Positions 60,042-64,000 of a DNA stretch of 64,000 bases are shown piece after piece. The stretch is from an uncultured Collinsella sp. (GTDB taxonomy: Bacteria > Actinomycetota > Coriobacteriia > Coriobacteriales > Coriobacteriaceae). The stretch covers positions 1-64,000 of the forward strand of contig CATXID010000006.1 of assembly GCA_958369225.1 (NCBI GenBank), written 5' to 3'. The notes beneath the pieces were generated by a model, which worked only from the letters and a program-made list of their open reading frames with translations, ran no database searches and was not told where the DNA came from. Each line of letters begins with the position of its first letter. Position 1 is the stretch's first letter. Both the position numbers and the translations under genes were made by a program.

Positions 60042-61025
60042 TTACAATTGCGGGCGCGGCTTTCGACGCAAAAAATCGAAGTGAGTCTCGCTCAAGATAA
60101 TCGACAGGAAGATGAGCGCGAAGCCGGCGAGCAGGCGCGAGGTGAGCGCCTCCCCCATCAGCAGCACCGAGAACAGCACACCCGAAGGCGACTCCATCGA
60201 AAGGAGCAGCGAGCCCGTCGAGGCCGGGACATGCGCCAGGCCGACGTTTTGGATGAGCAGAGCCGCGCATGTGCAGCCCACCGAGAGAAACGCCATCGCA
60301 CTGATAAAGCTCGGCGTCCACACGGACAGAGGCGCTTGGGTCTCGAATAGCAGCGACGTTGCCAGGCTCAGCACGCCGTTGCCCACAAACATCCAAAACG
60401 TGATGACGTTGATGTCCATTTTGCGACCGTACTTGGCAGTCACCGCCATCTGGATGGCGAAAAAGGCCGCACCCACCAGCGTAATGACGTCACCAATGTT
60501 GAATTCAACGCTATCGAGTGCGACGAGGCCAATGCCCGCTAGGCACAGCAGCGCGGCACCCAAGTTGTAGCGCGTGAGCTTTTCGCCGCTCAGGAAATAG
60601 CTCGCGAACGGTACAAGGATGCAATACGTGCCCGTCAAAAAAGCATTCTTGCCCGCCGTAGTATGTGCCAGACCGACCGTCTGCAACGCATAGGCCGCCC
60701 ACATGAGCACGCCCATACTCAGGCCAACGATCAGGTTGCGAGCGTTGAGGTGCGCGATGATGCGCTTGTGGAAGACGGCAAACATGACCAACGCTGCGGG
60801 CAGAAAACGTACATAGAGCAGCGCGAACACCGGAATGGTGCCGAGTGCGTCCTTCATAGTGGTAAAGGAGTAGCCCCAGATGACCGCCACCGAAAGGAGC
60901 AGAACCTTCCAGAACAGCGGAGAGCGTGCGCCGGCGCCCCGGGGAATACCGCCCGCGCCCAAATCCTCACGGGCTACTGGGCTATCGGGCAAGTTTTCGA
61001 TTTCGTTGGCAGCGTATTGGGCCAT
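60042..61025 (-). CDS. EamA/DMT-superfamily permease
   Basis: 327 residues, ten hydrophobic segments in two EamA repeats (ALLYVRFLPAALVMFAVF in the first, SMESPSGVLFSVLLMGEALT in the second). Members export amino acids or metabolites; substrate not predictable. Start ATG 61025 with GAGG upstream. The N-terminal 40 residues are hydrophilic. Single gene. Confidence 0.88.
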   Translation of the reverse strand: MAQYAANEIENLPDSPVAREDLGAGGIPRGAGARSPLFWKVLLLSVAVIWGYSFTTMKDALGTIPVFALLYVRFLPAALVMFAVFHKRIIAHLNARNLIVGLSMGVLMWAAYALQTVGLAHTTAGKNAFLTGTYCILVPFASYFLSGEKLTRYNLGAALLCLAGIGLVALDSVEFNIGDVITLVGAAFFAIQMAVTAKYGRKMDINVITFWMFVGNGVLSLATSLLFETQAPLSVWTPSFISAMAFLSVGCTCAALLIQNVGLAHVPASTGSLLLSMESPSGVLFSVLLMGEALTSRLLAGFALIFLSIILSETHFDFLRRKPRPQL

Positions 61026-61101
61026 GGAACATCCTCGCACTCAATCTGGGCGTGGTGTCCGCACGCGTATGGCTGCGTGCCGCCTCATGGTCAAATAAAA
61101 A

Positions 61102-61131
61102 CAGGGCGCACCGGACCCCCGGCACGCCCCG
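61102..61131 (-). terminator. Terminator of the YhgE/Pip gene
   Basis: AGGGCGCACCGG / CCGGCACGCCCC stem (one mismatch) with TGTTTTTATTTG on the minus strand. Confidence 0.88.
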
Positions 61132-61225
61132 CTACTGTAGCAATAACCAACGTCACATCGCAATTCACCGCACTAAAGCGTCGGCAGAGTAAACCTCGAT
61201 GTTTTGTCAATGTCACGCTGTTGCA

Positions 61226-63415
61226 CTAAATAAGTTTCGTGCTTTCAAGCTTTTCGATAATCCAGTCGTTGGCTTTGATAACCGGGCGGCGGAAGACGAC
61301 GCCCAGGGCCAGCGACGGAATCAGATAGCTCGCCAGAATACCCAGCTCAACCCAGTACTCCATATGGTAGGCACCGGCCATGGCGGCGTGCATGGCGTTG
61401 ATGCCGTGGGTAAACGGCAGGAACGGATAGATCGCCTGGAACACGGGACCGGTCATCTCGATGGGGAACGTGCCACCCGAACCGCCGACCTGCATGACCA
61501 GCAGCACGACAGCGAGGGCCTTGCCGATATCGCCAAACGAAACCGTAAGCGTGTAGACGATATTGGAGAACACGAGACTCGCAACCCAGCCCGCCAGCAC
61601 AAACTGCAACGGGTTGTCGCACTGGATGCCAAAGAACAGAATGTCGCCCGCGCACACGAGCGTTGCCTGCAGCAAGGCCAGACCGCCAAAGAACAGATAA
61701 CGGCCCAGGTAGATCTCGTGCAGGTGCACGGGAATGAGCTCGTTGATAAGCTCATCGTCAACCGAGACCTTCATCATGGCCGCCAGAACAATCGAGCCCA
61801 CCCACAGCGACAAAATCGTATAGAACGGCGCCATGGCCGAGCCGTAGTTGCGGATCGGATAGACCGGCTTGCGGTCGAGCGCGACGGGGCCGGAAAGCGA
61901 CACGGCCAGGCCCTCGGGATCGTTGCCGATCATCGTCTTGATCGTAGCGAGGTCATCCGACATCAAGGCACCGTCGAGTTCGTCCTTAAACGCGCTGATC
62001 TTGTCCGACGCCTCACCCAGCTGATCAGAAGCCTTGTTGACCAGCTTTGCAGCCTTGGAGAGGCCCTTTGCCAGCGAACCGGATGCGTCGGTCAGGCCGT
62101 CTACTGCGCTATCCAGATCGCCCGAGATGCCATCCAGCGAGTCCAGGATGCCCGAAACCGTCTTCTTGAGCTCCTTGGCCTTGTCCGAGAACGCGGAATC
62201 GTAGTCGGACTTGGCGCCCGAAATGCCCGCCTTGGCATCGGCGATGGCCTGGTCGACCTCGGCACGCGCGCTGTTGACCTCTGCCATGCTGTCAGAAAGG
62301 GACTTAGCGGTTGCCGTTAGGTCCTTGGCGTTGTTGCGATACTCCGCCGCGATCCTGCCCAGCGATGTTGCCACAGACTTGAGGCTCTCCTGGAGCTTTT
62401 CGTCACTGACCTGCTCGGCAAAGCCGCAGAGCTGGTCGGCCGTGGCGTCGATATCGTCGGCACGTGTATTGAGCGCCGCCGCGGCATCGTTGAGCTGTGA
62501 CACTGTAAGGTCGACATGCTGATTCGCGGCATCGAATGCCTTCGCAAGCTCAGCGGACACGTTGTCAAACGAACCCGCGCTTCCGTCAATCGCGGCGTTA
62601 ATGGCGTCGTTGGCGGCCTTCAGCGCTTCTTTGGAATCGCTCATGCCGCTCTTGGCGTGCTCCATCAACTGCCTGGTCGACTCGTCGACCGTACCCGTCT
62701 GCTGGAGCATACCGCTCGCCGACGTCAACGAATCGGACGTAGAGCTCAAAATGCCCGCCAGCGACGAAGCATTGGCCTGAACGTCTTGCAGGTCCTCAAT
62801 CGAATCGCCGAGCGTCGAGGACAGGTTGGCGATAAAGTTGCTGACTTGGTCGGTACTCATGTAATCGAGCAGGCTGGACACCGTCTTAAGACCGATGCTC
62901 GTAATGGTCTCGGTAAAAGATTCGTTAACCTGGTTCTGAACGGCGCTCGAACCCTTCTCGGTCACGATCTGCGCGATGGCGTTGGCCTTCTGGTTCTCGT
63001 AAAACTCGATATCGGCGTGTTTCACGTCGGTCGAGAAAAGCGTCATCATGTCAGCGCTAAACGTTTTGGGGATAACGACGGCAGCATAGTACGCGCCCGA
63101 CTTAACGCCCTCGATAGCCTTTTCGCGATCGTTAAGCACAACCCAATCGAAGCTCTCGTTGCCACGTAGGGTGGCGGTCACGTTTTCGCCCACGTTAACC
63201 TCGACGGGAATCAGATCGCTCTCGTAACCCTCATCGGTGTTGACCACGGCGATCTTAAGATTGCCGGTGTTGCCGTACGGATCCCAGCTGCCGGCGATGT
63301 TAAACCACGCGTACAGACACGGCACGATAATGAGGCCCATCACGACAATCAAGCCGATCACGGAGCGAGACACGTTTTGGACATCGCGCTTAAACAGATG
63401 CAGGATGTTCTTCAT
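61226..63415 (-). CDS. YhgE/Pip-type membrane protein
   Basis: 729 residues. One N-terminal membrane helix (about 18-38), a long outer segment with YhgE domain (NLKIAVVNTDEGYESDL near 53) and a helical, Asp/Ser/Ala-rich coiled region (about 190-480), then about five membrane helices at the C-terminus of the ABC-2 permease kind. The family includes lactococcal phage infection protein Pip and EsaA-like proteins of type VII secretion. The role here is unknown. Start ATG with GGAGGTG upstream. It starts immediately after the stop of the upstream gene. Confidence 0.85.
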   Translation of the reverse strand: MKNILHLFKRDVQNVSRSVIGLIVVMGLIIVPCLYAWFNIAGSWDPYGNTGNLKIAVVNTDEGYESDLIPVEVNVGENVTATLRGNESFDWVVLNDREKAIEGVKSGAYYAAVVIPKTFSADMMTLFSTDVKHADIEFYENQKANAIAQIVTEKGSSAVQNQVNESFTETITSIGLKTVSSLLDYMSTDQVSNFIANLSSTLGDSIEDLQDVQANASSLAGILSSTSDSLTSASGMLQQTGTVDESTRQLMEHAKSGMSDSKEALKAANDAINAAIDGSAGSFDNVSAELAKAFDAANQHVDLTVSQLNDAAAALNTRADDIDATADQLCGFAEQVSDEKLQESLKSVATSLGRIAAEYRNNAKDLTATAKSLSDSMAEVNSARAEVDQAIADAKAGISGAKSDYDSAFSDKAKELKKTVSGILDSLDGISGDLDSAVDGLTDASGSLAKGLSKAAKLVNKASDQLGEASDKISAFKDELDGALMSDDLATIKTMIGNDPEGLAVSLSGPVALDRKPVYPIRNYGSAMAPFYTILSLWVGSIVLAAMMKVSVDDELINELIPVHLHEIYLGRYLFFGGLALLQATLVCAGDILFFGIQCDNPLQFVLAGWVASLVFSNIVYTLTVSFGDIGKALAVVLLVMQVGGSGGTFPIEMTGPVFQAIYPFLPFTHGINAMHAAMAGAYHMEYWVELGILASYLIPSLALGVVFRRPVIKANDWIIEKLESTKLI

Positions 63416-63985
63416 TTATGCCTCACCTCCTTTGGAGTGCTTGCCAAGCGCGGTGGTATCTCCATCATTTGTGGCTGTGCTGTCGCTGCCCTGAGATTTA
63501 TGGTGCGAGCCTATATGCGGCAAGCGGCCCGCGGACTGATCGCCGCCCTTGGCACCACGCTCGCTGGCGTTGAGGCCAAACATGTGGCGGGCGGCAGGAA
63601 TGGCGGCCGTGTGCTCGCGCATCTCGCGACGCAGGTCCTCATCCGAAAGCGCCGAGATGCGCATCTGGGTATTGAGGCTCGCGCGGATATATTCGATATT
63701 GATAAGCCAGCCGCAGATGGCAATAACCGAGATGATCCAAATGACAAGCAGGATGATCTTGCCGTTATTGTCGACATCGAGAACCGTCGACAGGACAAAG
63801 AGCAGGACCTGAACGCCCACCACGGCGGCAAAACCGCCCTTGATGTAGTACGGGTAGCGATGTTCAAAGGCGACCGCATGATCGAGCAGTTCGCGACGGT
63901 ACGAATCGGAATCGAGCATGACACGCATGGCCGTGCGCAGCGAGTAGCGCTGGCGCGGCAGGTCGTTGGACTCGCAAATCATCAT
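63416..63985 (-). CDS. Membrane protein of unknown function, possibly 5'-partial
   Basis: At least 189 residues. Two membrane helices (about 49-69 and 76-97) are flanked by a basic N-terminus and a hydrophilic, Gly/Ser/His-rich tail (SAGRLPHIGSHHKSQGSDS). The frame is open to the window edge and the ATG at 63985 has no good ribosome-binding site, so the true start may lie outside the window, or be at the later MRVMLDSDS. It abuts the YhgE/Pip gene without gap, so both are probably co-expressed. I recognise no family. Confidence 0.65.
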   Translation of the reverse strand: MMICESNDLPRQRYSLRTAMRVMLDSDSYRRELLDHAVAFEHRYPYYIKGGFAAVVGVQVLLFVLSTVLDVDNNGKIILLVIWIISVIAICGWLINIEYIRASLNTQMRISALSDEDLRREMREHTAAIPAARHMFGLNASERGAKGGDQSAGRLPHIGSHHKSQGSDSTATNDGDTTALGKHSKGGEA

Positions 63986-64000
63986 ACCAGTCGTGGAAAG

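Overview
The window reads as a chromosomal segment of a high-GC, Gram-positive gut actinobacterium of class Coriobacteriia, most likely Collinsella. This is inferred, not proven. It rests on GC-rich codon use with GTG/TTG starts, LPXTG pili with a class C sortase, an NAD-dependent DNA ligase, a GlnR-like orphan regulator beside a glutamine synthetase-like gene, anaerobe-type flavin oxidoreductases and a lactate racemase (Lar) locus. I saw no rRNA, tRNA, CRISPR array or prophage.

Layout. 1-9,500: a minus-strand sortase-assembled pilus operon (tip adhesin, minor pilin, backbone pilin, sortase C). The adhesin reading frame is broken at a run of ten G, which looks like a phase-variation switch. 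A tiny membrane-peptide gene and a truncated duplicate of it sit between the backbone pilin and the sortase. 9,500-19,700: HAD phosphatase, MFS transporter, molybdopterin genes (moaA and a moaC-mobB fusion), an orphan nuclease-like protein and a heterodimeric ABC exporter. 19,900-25,600: MATE exporter with its MerR regulator, a PIN-domain toxin-antitoxin pair bracketed by a duplicated merR 3' end, and ligA. 25,700-33,700: HtrA protease, a glutamine synthetase-like gene with a GlnR-like regulator, LacI and GntR regulators and an old-yellow-enzyme-type reductase. 33,700-39,400: ferrous iron uptake (feoA, feoA, feoB and a small partner), an HPr-like protein and an amino-acid permease. 39,500-44,400: ebgA-ebgC beta-galactosidase under a divergent LacI regulator with three phased operators. 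44,700-52,600: aspS, serB, and a lactate-racemase cluster (larB-larC-tetR facing larA-larD). 52,600-64,000: ppc, hisS, an M20 peptidase-MFS operon, a DMT permease and a YhgE/Pip-type membrane protein.

The most unusual theme is a set of at least five families of long, near-perfect palindromes, found mainly just downstream of stop codons. Within a family the stems change by compensatory substitution while certain internal or loop sequences stay fixed. The clearest cases are a 127-bp hairpin present twice (49,921 and 52,447), a loop motif CCTGTCCC carried on different stems (seven sites), a hairpin family ending in CATTCGA (four sites), and a row of three different hairpins at 44,416-44,583. Most lack a U-tract and some lie between a stop codon and a conventional terminator, so they look like 3'-UTR or mobile palindromic elements rather than simple terminators. 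A 220-bp MITE-like element lies at 37,607-37,826.

Other points worth a second look: a glutamine synthetase homologue lacking three canonical metal ligands, an HPr with Asp at position 46, a LarC that stops at the LarC1 boundary, and an aquaglyceroporin with an NQA box.
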